Shown here in pieces: positions 7,081 through 15,728 of a DNA stretch of 48,883 nucleotides; within the stretch, counting starts at the first letter, position 1; the number at the start of each line of letters is the position of its first letter. Under the pieces are notes generated by a model, which saw only the letters and a program-made list of their open reading frames with translations, was not told the DNA's origin and made no database searches. The position numbers were made by a program, and so were the translations under genes. Source of the stretch: Mesorhizobium sp. CA8 (lineage in GTDB: Bacteria; Pseudomonadota; Alphaproteobacteria; Rhizobiales; Rhizobiaceae); NCBI RefSeq assembly GCF_020164955.1, contig NZ_JAIUHG010000039.1:1-48883 (forward strand). The letters run 5' to 3'.

Positions 7081-8397
7081 ATGCGCAAGTTAGTGACCAG
7101 CGTGCTTGCTGGTATCGGCCTAGCGCTTGCCTGCGGGACGTCCGTCCGCGCGCAGGATAAGGAGCTCACCATCTTCTGGGCGGAATGGGATCCGGCCAAC
7201 TACCTGCAGGAACTCGTCAACGACTACACGGCCGAAACCGGCGTGAAGGTTACGGTTCAGACGACGCCGTGGCCCGACTTCCAGACCAAGGCCTTCACCG
7301 AGTTCAACGCGCATGGCGACGCCTACGACATGGTCGTCGGCGATTCGCAATGGCTCGGCGCCGGTTCGACGCAAGGCCACTATGTCGACCTGACCGACTT
7401 CTTCAACCAGCACAAGCTTGGCAACGTGATGGCGCCGGCCACCATCAAATACTATGCCGAGTATCCCGGCGGCTCCGGCAAGTACTGGGCAATCCCGCTG
7501 GAAGGCGATGCCATCGGCTGGTCCTATCGCAAGGATTGGTTCGAGGACCCGAAGGAGAAGGAAGCCTTCAAGGCCAAATACGGCTACGACCTCGCCGTGC
7601 CGACGACCTACGCGCAGTTGCGCGACATCGCCGAGTTCTTCTACCGTCCGGACCAGAAGCGCTACGGCGTCGCTATCTACACCGACAACTCCTATGACGC
7701 GATGGCGATGGGTGTCGAAAGCGCCATCTTCAGCTATGGCGGCGATCTCGGCGACTACGCAACCTATAAGGTCGACGGCATCACGAATTCGAAAGAGGCT
7801 GCCGCTGGCCTCGACATGTACAAGCAACTCTACAAGTTCACGCCTCCGGGCTGGGGCAAGACCTTCTTCGTGGAAGACAATCAGGCGATCACAGGTGGCC
7901 TCGCCGCGATGAGCATGAACTTCTTCGCCTTCTTCCCGCCGTTGGTGAATAAAGCCACTAACCCTTATGCCGACGTCACCGGCTTCTTCGCCAATCCGGC
8001 CGGGCCCGACGGCAAGCGCTTCGCCGCTCTCGGTGGCCAGGGCATCTCCGTCGTCTCGTATTCGAAGAATAAGGACGAGGCGATGAAGTTCCTTGAGTGG
8101 TTCATCAAGGACGAGACGCAGAAGAAGTGGGCCGAGCTCGGCGGTTACACATGCAGTCAGGCCGTGCTGAAGTCTGAAGCCTTCCAGAACGCAACGCCCT
8201 ACAACAAGGCGTTCTACGACACGATGTTCATGGTCAAGGACTTCTGGGCAACGCCTGAATACGCCGAAGTGCTCGATCAGTTGAACCAGAACATCTATCC
8301 GTTCGTGGTCGGCGGCAAGGGCACCGCCCAGGAGGCGCTCGACAAGACCGCCGCCGACTGGAAGGCGACCTTCACCAAGTACAACCGCTACAAGTAA
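7081..8397 (+). CDS. Carbohydrate ABC transporter substrate-binding protein (family 1)
   Basis: 438-residue periplasmic sugar- or polyol-binding protein. A Sec signal peptide of about 24 residues ends at SVRA before QDKELTIFWAEWDPANYL, the usual family-1 opening. YDMVVGDSQWLGAGS and the C-terminal AQEALDKTAADW are typical of the class. The start is the ATG 6 nt after GAGG. It heads an operon of six genes transcribed rightwards, and a strong stem-loop follows its stop. The two TGGTNNNACCA operators upstream tie it to the catabolic locus at 14.7-22.4 kb. The solute cannot be read from sequence. A polyol, sugar acid or glycoside would suit the linked enzymes. Confidence 0.88.
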   Translation: MRKLVTSVLAGIGLALACGTSVRAQDKELTIFWAEWDPANYLQELVNDYTAETGVKVTVQTTPWPDFQTKAFTEFNAHGDAYDMVVGDSQWLGAGSTQGHYVDLTDFFNQHKLGNVMAPATIKYYAEYPGGSGKYWAIPLEGDAIGWSYRKDWFEDPKEKEAFKAKYGYDLAVPTTYAQLRDIAEFFYRPDQKRYGVAIYTDNSYDAMAMGVESAIFSYGGDLGDYATYKVDGITNSKEAAAGLDMYKQLYKFTPPGWGKTFFVEDNQAITGGLAAMSMNFFAFFPPLVNKATNPYADVTGFFANPAGPDGKRFAALGGQGISVVSYSKNKDEAMKFLEWFIKDETQKKWAELGGYTCSQAVLKSEAFQNATPYNKAFYDTMFMVKDFWATPEYAEVLDQLNQNIYPFVVGGKGTAQEALDKTAADWKATFTKYNRYK

Positions 8398-8410
8398 GCA
8401 TCACAGTCAG

Positions 8411-8441
8411 AATGCCGGAGGAGGGTTTCCCCTCCGGCATT
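8411..8441 (+). terminator. Stem-loop between binding protein and first permease
   Basis: AATGCCGGAGG (8411-8421) pairs perfectly with CCTCCGGCATT (8431-8441) around a 9-nt loop, followed by CCTATTTTC. It begins 13 nt after the binding-protein stop. Such a partial terminator or 3'-stabilising hairpin raises binding-protein output over the permeases. Confidence 0.75.
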
Positions 8442-8461
8442 CCTATTTTCAGGAGACAAAG

Positions 8462-9367
8462 TTGGCTTCGGTAGCCCTCACCAATCTTGATCCCGCGTCC
8501 AGGGCCGCCGCGCGCGGCTGGTCCGATCTGACCATCCGCAACCTGTTCATCATCCCGACGCTGATCTTTCTGATCGTCTTCAACATTTTTCCGCTGATTT
8601 ATTCGCTCGGCTATTCCTTCACCAATTTCGCGGCCAACCGCGCGGAGCCCTGGCAGTTCGTCGGCTTACAGAATTATCGCGAGCTGCTGAGCGACGACCA
8701 CATCTGGTCGAACTTCGTCATCACGGCCAAATACGTCATCGTGTCCGTGGCCGGGCAGATGATCGTTGGCTTCGGCCTCGCCCTTCTGCTCAACCGCAGC
8801 TTCCCGATGAAGGGCCTGATCACCACGCTTCTGTTGTTGCCGATGATGATGTCGGCGGCGGTCGTCGGCCTGTTCTGGCAATTGCTTTACAGCCCGTCCT
8901 GGGGACCGATCAACTATGTGTTCGGGCTTGGCGACTTCGCCTGGCTCTCCAATCCCGACAGCGCGCTCTACGCGGTCGCGATCACCGATATCTGGATGTG
9001 GTCGCCCTTCGTCATGCTGCTCTCACTCGCCGGACTCTCGGCGGTGCCGCAGCATCTCTACGAAGCGGCCGCGATCGACCGTGCCGGATGGTGGTATACC
9101 TTCACCCGCATCACCTTGCCGCTGGTTTCGCCGATCCTTTTGATCGCGCTGATCTTCCGCACCATGGAAGCCTTCAAGACCTTCGACATTGCCTACACGA
9201 TGACCACCCAGCCGACGGCCGAGCTGATCGCGATCCGGCTCTACAAGCAGGCCTTCCAGCAATGGGACACGGGCAAGTCCTGCGCGCTGGCCTACATCGT
9301 GCTGATCATGGTGCTGGCCATCACCAACCTCTACGTGAAGTATCTCAACAAGGTGAAGGAGCGCTGA
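8462..9367 (+). CDS. Sugar ABC transporter permease (MalF class)
   Basis: 301-residue inner-membrane subunit with about six transmembrane segments. The EAA loop that contacts the ATPases is visible as LYEAAAIDRAGWWYTFTRITLP (residues about 199-220). The start is a TTG at 8462, supported by AGGAG seven bases upstream. No ATG fits. It is followed after 1 bp by the second permease. The ordinary length and the SNPDSALYAV periplasmic loop are as expected. It forms the heteromeric pore with the next gene. Confidence 0.88.
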   Translation: MASVALTNLDPASRAAARGWSDLTIRNLFIIPTLIFLIVFNIFPLIYSLGYSFTNFAANRAEPWQFVGLQNYRELLSDDHIWSNFVITAKYVIVSVAGQMIVGFGLALLLNRSFPMKGLITTLLLLPMMMSAAVVGLFWQLLYSPSWGPINYVFGLGDFAWLSNPDSALYAVAITDIWMWSPFVMLLSLAGLSAVPQHLYEAAAIDRAGWWYTFTRITLPLVSPILLIALIFRTMEAFKTFDIAYTMTTQPTAELIAIRLYKQAFQQWDTGKSCALAYIVLIMVLAITNLYVKYLNKVKER

Positions 9368-9368
9368 C

Positions 9369-10325
9369 ATGGCCGCCGTCCGCACTTCTTCCGAGGTCGC
9401 CTTCAACCGCATCGCCATCGCCGCGGTGCTGATAGCTACGCTGGTCTTTCTGGCGCCGATCTATTGGATCGCCTCCACGGCTTTCAAGCCGAAGGAACTC
9501 GCCGTCAGCGTGCCGCCGACCGTGCTGTTCGAGCCAGAGGTGACACCGTTCGTGCGGCTCTTTACCAAGCGCGTGCAGATGCAGAAACCCGTCGACCCGC
9601 AAGCCTATGATGCCGCGCCCTGGTGGGAGAAGCGCATCTATGACGGCGGGGAGCGCGTGCTGAAGGTCGGCAAGGACGTTCAGCTGTCGCAATATCCCGA
9701 CCGGTTCATGAACAGCCTGATCGTGGCGGTGATCAGCACGGTGCTGGCGGTGGGTATGGGAACCTTCACCGCCTACGGCTTCTCCCGCTTCAAGATCGCC
9801 GGCGAAGCGGATCTGCTGTTCTTCATCCTGTCGACGCGCATGCTGCCGCCGGTGGTGGTCGCGATCCCGATGTTCCTGATGTACCGGATGGTCGGCCTCA
9901 ACGATTCGCATATCGGGCTAATCATCCTCTACGTCGCCTTCAACCTGTCCTTCTCGGTCTGGCTGATGAAGGGCTTTATGGACGAGATCCCGAAGGAGTA
10001 TGAGGAGGCAGCACTCGTCGACGGCTACACGCGCATGCAGGCCTTCTTCAAGATCGTGCTGCCCGAGGCCGCGACCGGCATCGCCGCCACCGCCGTGTTC
10101 TGCTTCATCACCGCCTGGAACGAATACGCCTTCGCTCTGATCATGACCAACCGGCGGGCGCAGACGGCGCCGCCCTTCATTCCGTCGCAGATCGGCTCCG
10201 GCCTGCCGGACTGGACGACGATCGCGGCGGGCACCTTCCTGTTCCTGCTGCCGGTTGCGATCTTCACCTTCCTGCTGCGCAATCATCTGCTGCGCGGCGT
10301 GACGTTCGGAGCGATCCGCAAATGA
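9369..10325 (+). CDS. Sugar ABC transporter permease (MalG class) with enlarged periplasmic loop
   Basis: 318-residue inner-membrane partner of the preceding permease. The EAA loop reads YEEAALVDGYTRMQAFFKIVLP (residues about 214-235). The protein is about 40 residues longer than the common 275-280. The excess lies between TM1 and TM2 (residues about 45-110), a charged segment with the string DAAPWWEKRIYDGG that is probably periplasmic. It starts 1 bp after the upstream stop, and its own stop overlaps the next gene by 4 bp, so translation is coupled. Confidence 0.88.
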   Translation: MAAVRTSSEVAFNRIAIAAVLIATLVFLAPIYWIASTAFKPKELAVSVPPTVLFEPEVTPFVRLFTKRVQMQKPVDPQAYDAAPWWEKRIYDGGERVLKVGKDVQLSQYPDRFMNSLIVAVISTVLAVGMGTFTAYGFSRFKIAGEADLLFFILSTRMLPPVVVAIPMFLMYRMVGLNDSHIGLIILYVAFNLSFSVWLMKGFMDEIPKEYEEAALVDGYTRMQAFFKIVLPEAATGIAATAVFCFITAWNEYAFALIMTNRRAQTAPPFIPSQIGSGLPDWTTIAAGTFLFLLPVAIFTFLLRNHLLRGVTFGAIRK

Positions 10326-10540
10326 GTTTTCGCGCCATCAACGAAAAATACCTGTTGCCGGCCTCGCAGATACTCATGGTGCTGGGCATCGTCGCGCTCT
10401 GCCAGCCATGGAGCCTTAACCTGCATTCCTACGGCGTGACGATCATCCTGGCCGGGCTGATCGGCTTCAACATCACGTCGAAGATTCCGCCGGAGCGCGG
10501 CGAGGAAACCGGCGCCGCGGCGCATGAGGGAGCCCGGTAG
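10322..10540 (+). CDS. Small two-segment membrane protein within ABC operon
   Basis: 72-residue protein with two hydrophobic stretches (about residues 14-27, ASQILMVLGIVALC, and 38-50, GVTIILAGLIGFN) and a charged C-terminal tail. The ATGA overlap with the permease upstream and the 1-bp overlap with the ATPase downstream argue that it is translated as part of the operon. A small membrane protein also accompanies the dual-ATPase glycerol importer of rhizobia (a DUF2160 protein), but direct homology could not be judged here. It may be an accessory transporter subunit (inference). Confidence 0.7.
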   Translation: MSFRAINEKYLLPASQILMVLGIVALCQPWSLNLHSYGVTIILAGLIGFNITSKIPPERGEETGAAAHEGAR

Positions 10541-11646
10541 TGACACAGATCGAACTTCGCGGCATCGAGAAATTCTTCGGTGCCGTCCAGGTCATCCACA
10601 ATTTGGACCTCGCCATCACCGACAACGAATTCATCGTGCTGCTCGGACAGTCGGGCTGCGGCAAGACCACGACGCTGCGCGCGATAGCCGGGCTGGAGAC
10701 GATCGACAAGGGCGACATCCTGATCGACGGGAAGGCGGTGCAGCACCTCAAGGCCGCTGATCGCGACATCGCCATGGTGTTCCAGTCCTTCTCGCTCTAC
10801 CCGCATATGACGGTGTTCGAGAACGTCGCCTTTCCGCTGCGCGCAACGCGCATGAGCAGCGGCGAGGTCGACAAGTCCGTGCGCGAGGTCGCCCGGGTCC
10901 TGCGCATCACCGATCTGCTCGACAAGAGGCCGTCGGCGCTCTCGGGCGGCGACATGCAGCGCGTGGCCATCGGTCGTGCGCTGGTGCGGCGCCCGAAGGC
11001 AATGCTGATGGACGAGCCGATCGGCGCGCTCGACGCCAAGCTGCGCGAGGAGATGCGCGCCGAGATCAAGCGCCTGCACGTCAAGCAAGGGTCGACCACG
11101 ATCTATGTCACGCACGACCAGATTGAGGCGATGAGCCTCGCCGACCGCATCGTCATCATGCATGAAGGCTTCATCCAGCAGGTCGGCACGCCGGACGATG
11201 TCTATTCGCATCCGGCAAACCTGTTCGTGGCGCAGTTCGTCGGCAGCCCGGTGATGAACATCGCCGAGGCCAGTGTCGCGGATCAGGCGGGCGCTGCCTC
11301 CGTTACCGTTGGCGATGCGCCGGCCGGCTTCGAGTTCCCGCGCCAGCTCCTGTCCAAGCTCAACGGGCATGCAGCCAATGGCGGGCTGACGCTCGGCATC
11401 CGTCCGGAGGGGGTACTCGTCCGGCACGATGCGGCGCCGGGCTACATGCCGGTCGAGGCGAGCATCATCGAGCCGCTCGGATCCTTCGACATTGTCGACC
11501 TCAAGATCGGCTCCAAGATGCTGCGCGCCCGCACCAAGGCCGGTTACGTCTCGGGTCCCGGCGAAAAGGTCCATGTGCGCATCGATCCCGAGCAGGCGCA
11601 TTTCTTCGACACGGCAAGTGGCAAGTCACTCGGAGTAAGGCTGTAA
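10540..11646 (+). CDS. Sugar ABC transporter ATP-binding protein 1
   Basis: 368-residue nucleotide-binding subunit of the MalK/UgpC class. Walker A is GQSGCGKTT (residues about 38-46), the signature is LSGGDMQR (about 134-141), Walker B is AMLMDEP and the switch histidine is in THD. A C-terminal TOBE/MalK-type regulatory domain spans about residues 235-368 (TLGIRPEG). The GTG start overlaps the previous stop by 1 bp. The next gene encodes a second, different ATPase, so the importer probably uses an ATPase heterodimer as in the rhizobial glycerol (GlpS/GlpT) system. Confidence 0.9.
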   Translation: MTQIELRGIEKFFGAVQVIHNLDLAITDNEFIVLLGQSGCGKTTTLRAIAGLETIDKGDILIDGKAVQHLKAADRDIAMVFQSFSLYPHMTVFENVAFPLRATRMSSGEVDKSVREVARVLRITDLLDKRPSALSGGDMQRVAIGRALVRRPKAMLMDEPIGALDAKLREEMRAEIKRLHVKQGSTTIYVTHDQIEAMSLADRIVIMHEGFIQQVGTPDDVYSHPANLFVAQFVGSPVMNIAEASVADQAGAASVTVGDAPAGFEFPRQLLSKLNGHAANGGLTLGIRPEGVLVRHDAAPGYMPVEASIIEPLGSFDIVDLKIGSKMLRARTKAGYVSGPGEKVHVRIDPEQAHFFDTASGKSLGVRL

Positions 11647-12749
11647 TGGCCCATATCGAACTGAAGAACATCACCAAGAAGTTCGGCGGCCACACGGCGT
11701 TGATCGGACTCAACCTCGACATCGCCGACGGCGAATTCTTTGTGCTGCTCGGCGAAACCGGCGCCGGCAAGACGACGGCGTTGCGGTTGATTGCAGGGCT
11801 CGAAAAGCCGACCGAGGGCCAGGTCTTCATCGATGGCGTCGACGTCGCCGACTGGGGCGCGGCCGAACGCGACGTGGCGCTGGTGCTGCAGCAATATTCG
11901 CTCTATCCGCGCTACACGGTGCGGCAGAACCTCGAATTCCCGCTGAAGCCGAAGATCCGCCGGCTGCCGGATGCCGAGATCAAGGACCGCGTCGCCCGAG
12001 CTGCCCGCACGCTTCGTATCGAGCATCTGCTCGACCGCAAGACCGACCGGCTTTCCGGCGGCGAGATGCAGCGCGTTTCGATCGGCCGCGCGATCGTGCG
12101 CAAGCCGCGCGTGTTTCTGATGGACGAGCCGCTGTCGGCGCTCGACGCCAAGCTGCGCGAAGCGCTGCGCACGGAATTGAAGAACCTGCAGATGCAGCTC
12201 GGCGCCACGTTCCTGTTCGTCACGCATGACCAGATCGAGGCCATGTCGATGGGCGACAAGGTCGGCGTGCTCAACCATGGCCGGATCGTCCAGACCGGCA
12301 CGCCGCATGAGATCTACAACAATCCGCGCGACACCTATGTCGCGAGCTTCGTCGGCTCGCCACCGATGAACCTCATCGACGGCAGGCTGGTTAACGACCG
12401 CGCAGTGATGGCGCCGGTGAATTTCGAACTGCCGCTCACAATTGGCGCCAAGAGCTTTGGCGGGGGCCGGGCGAGCGGCGCGACCGATGGTCGCCCGCTC
12501 GTCTTCGGCATTCGTCCGGAGGACGTCTATCTGGAGAGCGGCGCGCCGGTCGAGGCACGCGTCCACGATGTCGAGAACCATGGCGTGGAGAAGATCCTGA
12601 CGCTCAGGATCGGCGACACGATGCTGCGGGCGACCGTGCCGGCCAGGACCGATGTCGCGATCGAACAGCCGGTGCGCTTTGCCTGGAACCCGGACAAGGT
12701 GGTGATGTTCGACAAGGGCAGCGGCGTCAGCCTGCGGCACGCCGGCTAG
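11646..12749 (+). CDS. Sugar ABC transporter ATP-binding protein 2
   Basis: 367-residue MalK/UgpC-class ATPase. Walker A is GETGAGKTT (residues about 38-46), the signature is LSGGEMQR (about 136-143), Walker B is VFLMDEP, followed by THD. The TOBE region contains FGIRPEDVYLE. Its start overlaps the stop of ATPase 1 by 1 bp. Both partners keep complete catalytic motifs, so neither looks like a degenerate site. It is the last gene of the importer operon, and a GC-rich hairpin follows about 100 bp downstream. Confidence 0.9.
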   Translation: MAHIELKNITKKFGGHTALIGLNLDIADGEFFVLLGETGAGKTTALRLIAGLEKPTEGQVFIDGVDVADWGAAERDVALVLQQYSLYPRYTVRQNLEFPLKPKIRRLPDAEIKDRVARAARTLRIEHLLDRKTDRLSGGEMQRVSIGRAIVRKPRVFLMDEPLSALDAKLREALRTELKNLQMQLGATFLFVTHDQIEAMSMGDKVGVLNHGRIVQTGTPHEIYNNPRDTYVASFVGSPPMNLIDGRLVNDRAVMAPVNFELPLTIGAKSFGGGRASGATDGRPLVFGIRPEDVYLESGAPVEARVHDVENHGVEKILTLRIGDTMLRATVPARTDVAIEQPVRFAWNPDKVVMFDKGSGVSLRHAG

Positions 12750-12851
12750 AAGTCGGGCTTAGCCGGCGACCTTGCTGGCGGCACTGGTGGCCTTCCTGAT
12801 GGGGCCCAAGCCGGCCGCCGAATAGGCCAGCTCGCTCGCCCTTGCGAGCAT

Positions 12852-12876
12852 CGGCCCGGCGGCTCTCGTCGGGCCG
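12852..12876. terminator. GC-rich stem-loop after importer operon
   Basis: CGGCCCG (12852-12858) pairs with CGGGCCG (12870-12876), followed on the plus strand by TTAATT. It lies between the converging importer operon and the GFA gene and could end transcripts from both sides. The T-run is poor, so confidence is moderate. Confidence 0.45.
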
Positions 12877-12886
12877 TTAATTGGCT

Positions 12887-13240
12887 TCAAGCCGAGCGGC
12901 CGTCGAACTCGAACACCTCGATTGCGGTGATATCAACATCGTCGAGGCAGTTGATGTTGATGTAGGCCGTCCGCCCGTCGCCTTCGCCGACGTCCTCGGC
13001 AAAGGGATGCATGCCGCAGGTGCGGCAGAAGCGATGCGCGATCTGGCGCTTGCCGAACGTGTAGCGGCCGAGGTCGTCGCCCCAGGCGACCAGATTGAGC
13101 TTCTCATGCGGCACGGCCCACAGCAGCGCCCCCTTGCGCCGGCAGATCGAGCAGTTGCAGCGCACCGCGCCTCCGATCTCACCCTTGACCTCGAACGCTA
13201 CCTTGCCGCAGTGGCAGCTGCCTTTGTACAGCATCAGCAT
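12887..13240 (-). CDS. GFA/CENP-V domain protein (zinc-binding, glutathione-dependent formaldehyde-activating family)
   Basis: 117-residue protein with the Cys-rich zinc-binding signature of the GFA family: GSCHCGKVAF near the N-terminus, CNCSICRRKGAL at about residues 28-39 and HRFCRTCGMHPF at about 67-78. These give the two zinc sites (CxC...CxxC and CxxC). A second ATG six bases downstream (13234) fits the GGAAAG ribosome-binding site better, so the true N-terminus may be two residues shorter. The gene stands alone and diverges from the disrupted amidase. Formaldehyde activation is the family name only, and most members have no known substrate. Confidence 0.85.
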   Translation of the reverse strand: MLMLYKGSCHCGKVAFEVKGEIGGAVRCNCSICRRKGALLWAVPHEKLNLVAWGDDLGRYTFGKRQIAHRFCRTCGMHPFAEDVGEGDGRTAYININCLDDVDITAIEVFEFDGRSA

Positions 13241-13353
13241 CTTTCCATCGCTGGCAGGGTGCAAAGGCACACTTGCCGGGTTATCTCTTCGCCGGCCAAC
13301 ATCAGGCCGCACGCCTAAAAGACGTTGCAATTTTGCAAGGCCCGACACCGAAA

Positions 13354-14638
13354 ATGCAATCGATCCGCGACCGTCTTGAAATCATCCTGTCACGTCTTGC
13401 CAATCGGGCGGGAGACGAGAGGGTCTATACGAAGCTCTATGCCGAGGCCGCGCGGGCAGCCGCCGATGCGTCCGACGCCCGCCGCATGGCCGGCATCAGC
13501 CTTGGGCCGCTCGACGGACGCATCGTTTCGATCAAGGATCTGTTCGACGTCGCCGGCGAACCGACGACGGCCGGGGCGCCGATCCGCGCCGGCGACACGG
13601 GACGCGGTAATCGTGCAAAGGCTGCGCCAGGCGGGAGCGGTCATTCTCGGCAAGACCAACATGACCGAATTCGCCTTCACCGCGATCGGCGACAATCTGC
13701 ATTACGGCACGCCAGGCAATGCCGCCGACGCCAGCCTTGTCCCGGGCGGCTCGTCGTCGGGAGCGGGCGTTGCGGTCGGCGAGGGCACGAGCGACATCTC
13801 CATCGGTTCGGACACCGGCGGTTCGGTGCGCATCCCCGCCTCGCTCAACGGCGTCGTCGGCTTCAAGCCGACGGCGCGGCGCGTGCCTTTGACGGGCGCC
13901 TTTCCGCTGTCGATGACGCTGGATTCGATCGGTCCGCTTGCCCGCAGCGTCGCCGATTGCGCCATCGCCGATGCGATCATGGCGGGGGAAGAGCCGGTGG
14001 CCCTTCAGCCGGTTTCGCTCGCCGGCCTGCGCGTCGGCATTCCGCGCGGCATCTTGTTCGGCGAGACGCAAGCCGACGTCGCCGAAGCTTTCGAGGCCTG
14101 CATCGACAGGATCGGGCGGGCCGGCGCCCGCCCTGCCGATTTGTCCATCGACGATCTTATCGCCGAGATGCGGGCTGCCACCAGGCGCGGGACCATCGCG
14201 TCCATGGAAGGCGCGGAGGTGCATGCCGATTGGCTGGCGAGCGGCGCCTCGGTGCCGGTCGATCCGCATGTCACCGGGCCATTGACGCGCGCGCTGGCCG
14301 TTCCCGCTTCCGCCTATATCCGCACGATCCGCCGCCGCTGCGAGCTCGCGGCGGCCATGGCGGAACGGCTGGAGGCGGTCGATTTGCTGGCATTGCCGAC
14401 CGTGCCGATGGTCGCGCCCTCCATCGCCGCCATGGCCGGGGACGAAGCGCTGCGCGACAAGACGGAAGGGCTGCTCCTGCGCAACACGCAGGTCGCCAAC
14501 CAATTCGACCTCTGCGCGATCTCGCTGCCGATGCCCGGCACGAAGCTGCCGGCCGGATTGATGCTGGTGGGCAAGCATGGGGATGATCGTCGGCTGCTGC
14601 GCATTGCCGCCGCTGTCGAGGCTTTGCTTGGCCGTTAA
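13354..14638 (+). pseudogene. Amidase-signature enzyme, split by a frameshift near 13594-13600
   Basis: The amidase/GatA-like reading starts at 13354 (MQSIRDRLEI) and continues in frame to about 13599, with the catalytic lysine motif SIKDLFDVAGEPTTAG. Homology then moves to another frame at about 13595 (RDAVIVQRLRQAGAVILGKT) and runs to 14638. The rest of the Ser-cisSer-Lys triad is intact there: GGSSSG and the DTGGSVRIPASLNG segment. About 427 residues would result, a normal length. The junction appears to have lost a few bases. This is a genuine null allele or a single sequencing error, since no other damage is visible. Family members hydrolyse amide bonds of carboxamides, and the locus position gives no substrate. 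Confidence 0.8.
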
Positions 14639-14743
14639 CTGCGGAGGCCATCAGGATGCAAGTCAGGAAAGGCTGGCCGGACAGAGGGGGTTGCTGTCTC
14701 GCCAGCATCTCAGGTCTGCACCGTCGCGATGCTCACCGCGGAA

Positions 14744-15724
14744 CTATTCGCCGACCGGGAAGCGTCGACGGTAGTGCTCGATGACTTCCGGATTGCGCAG
14801 GTTGACCGGCAGTTTGCCGGCGAGCACCAGCAGCGCTTCGCCAGCGGCGCCGACGCCCATGCGCATCATCGATTCCTCGGTGATGCCGGCCATATGCGGG
14901 GTGACGATGACATTGTCGAAGCCGAAATAAGGATGGTTGGGCGGCAGCGGCTGCGTGGAAAAGACGTCGAGCGCGGCGCCGCCGATACGCCCCTCCCGCA
15001 GCGCTTCGATCAGCGCCTCGTCGTCCACCACCGGACCGCGCGAGACATTGATCAGCAGCGCATTGGGCTTCATGCGGCCGATGCGCTCGCGGCTGATCAG
15101 GCCGCGCGTCTCCTGCGTCAGCGGGCAGCAGAGCACGATGATGTCGCTTTGCTCGACCAGCGCGTCGATCGACAGGAAGCCGACACGCTCGGGCGCCGGA
15201 CGCAGGCTGCGCGTGGTCGCCACGACATTGAGGTCGAAGCCGTGCGCGGCGATGTGGCCGACGGCCTGGCCGACCGCGCCGAGGCCGACGATGCCGATCG
15301 TCTTGCCGGCCAGCTCGCTGGTCAAGTTGGCGTGCTCGCGCCCGGCAAGCCAGCCCTTGGCGCGCAGGTCGCGGTCCATCACGCGGAAGCGCCGCAGCAA
15401 CGCAAGGGCGGTGAACATCACATGCTCGGCGACCGAGCGGGCGTTGACGGCAGGCACGTTCGCGACCAGCACGCCGGCGGCGGTCGCCGCCTCGACAGGG
15501 ATCATGTCCAGCCCGGCGCCGTGGCGGATCGCGGCGCGCAAATTCGCCGCGCCAGCAAACAGCTCCGGCGGCAGCGGCGCGCGCACGATGACGATGTCGG
15601 CGTCGCGGGCCTCGGCGGTCAGTGTTTTGGCATCGAGCGCGGAAGCGATCGCAAGCCGCCCGGCGCCGGCCAGCATCGCCGTGGCGCGTGAGTGCAGCGG
15701 ATGCGTCGACAGGATCTTGCGCAT
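14744..15724 (-). CDS. D-isomer-specific 2-hydroxyacid dehydrogenase
   Basis: 326-residue NAD(P)-dependent oxidoreductase that interconverts a 2-hydroxy acid and a 2-oxo acid. The Rossmann loop is GIVGLGAVGQAVG (residues about 143-155). The catalytic arginine is in NVSRGPVVDD and the histidine in TPHMAG. The usual catalytic glutamate of the DVFxxEP motif is replaced by glutamine (DVFSTQPLP), as in the formate dehydrogenase branch. The start at MRKILSTHP is 4 nt after the stop of the FCD regulator, with GAGAAGG upstream. It is the last gene of the minus arm of the catabolic locus, so its acid substrate or product is probably made by the enolase-superfamily enzyme (inference). Confidence 0.88.
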   Translation of the reverse strand: MRKILSTHPLHSRATAMLAGAGRLAIASALDAKTLTAEARDADIVIVRAPLPPELFAGAANLRAAIRHGAGLDMIPVEAATAAGVLVANVPAVNARSVAEHVMFTALALLRRFRVMDRDLRAKGWLAGREHANLTSELAGKTIGIVGLGAVGQAVGHIAAHGFDLNVVATTRSLRPAPERVGFLSIDALVEQSDIIVLCCPLTQETRGLISRERIGRMKPNALLINVSRGPVVDDEALIEALREGRIGGAALDVFSTQPLPPNHPYFGFDNVIVTPHMAGITEESMMRMGVGAAGEALLVLAGKLPVNLRNPEVIEHYRRRFPVGE

Positions 15725-15728
15725 CGGC

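Noticed and set aside
12759..12890. A 43-codon minus-strand reading with an Ala-rich sequence ending in KVAG.
   Set aside because: It needs a TTG start that overlaps the stop of the GFA gene, has no ribosome-binding site, shows no family match I recognise and overlaps a terminator-like hairpin.
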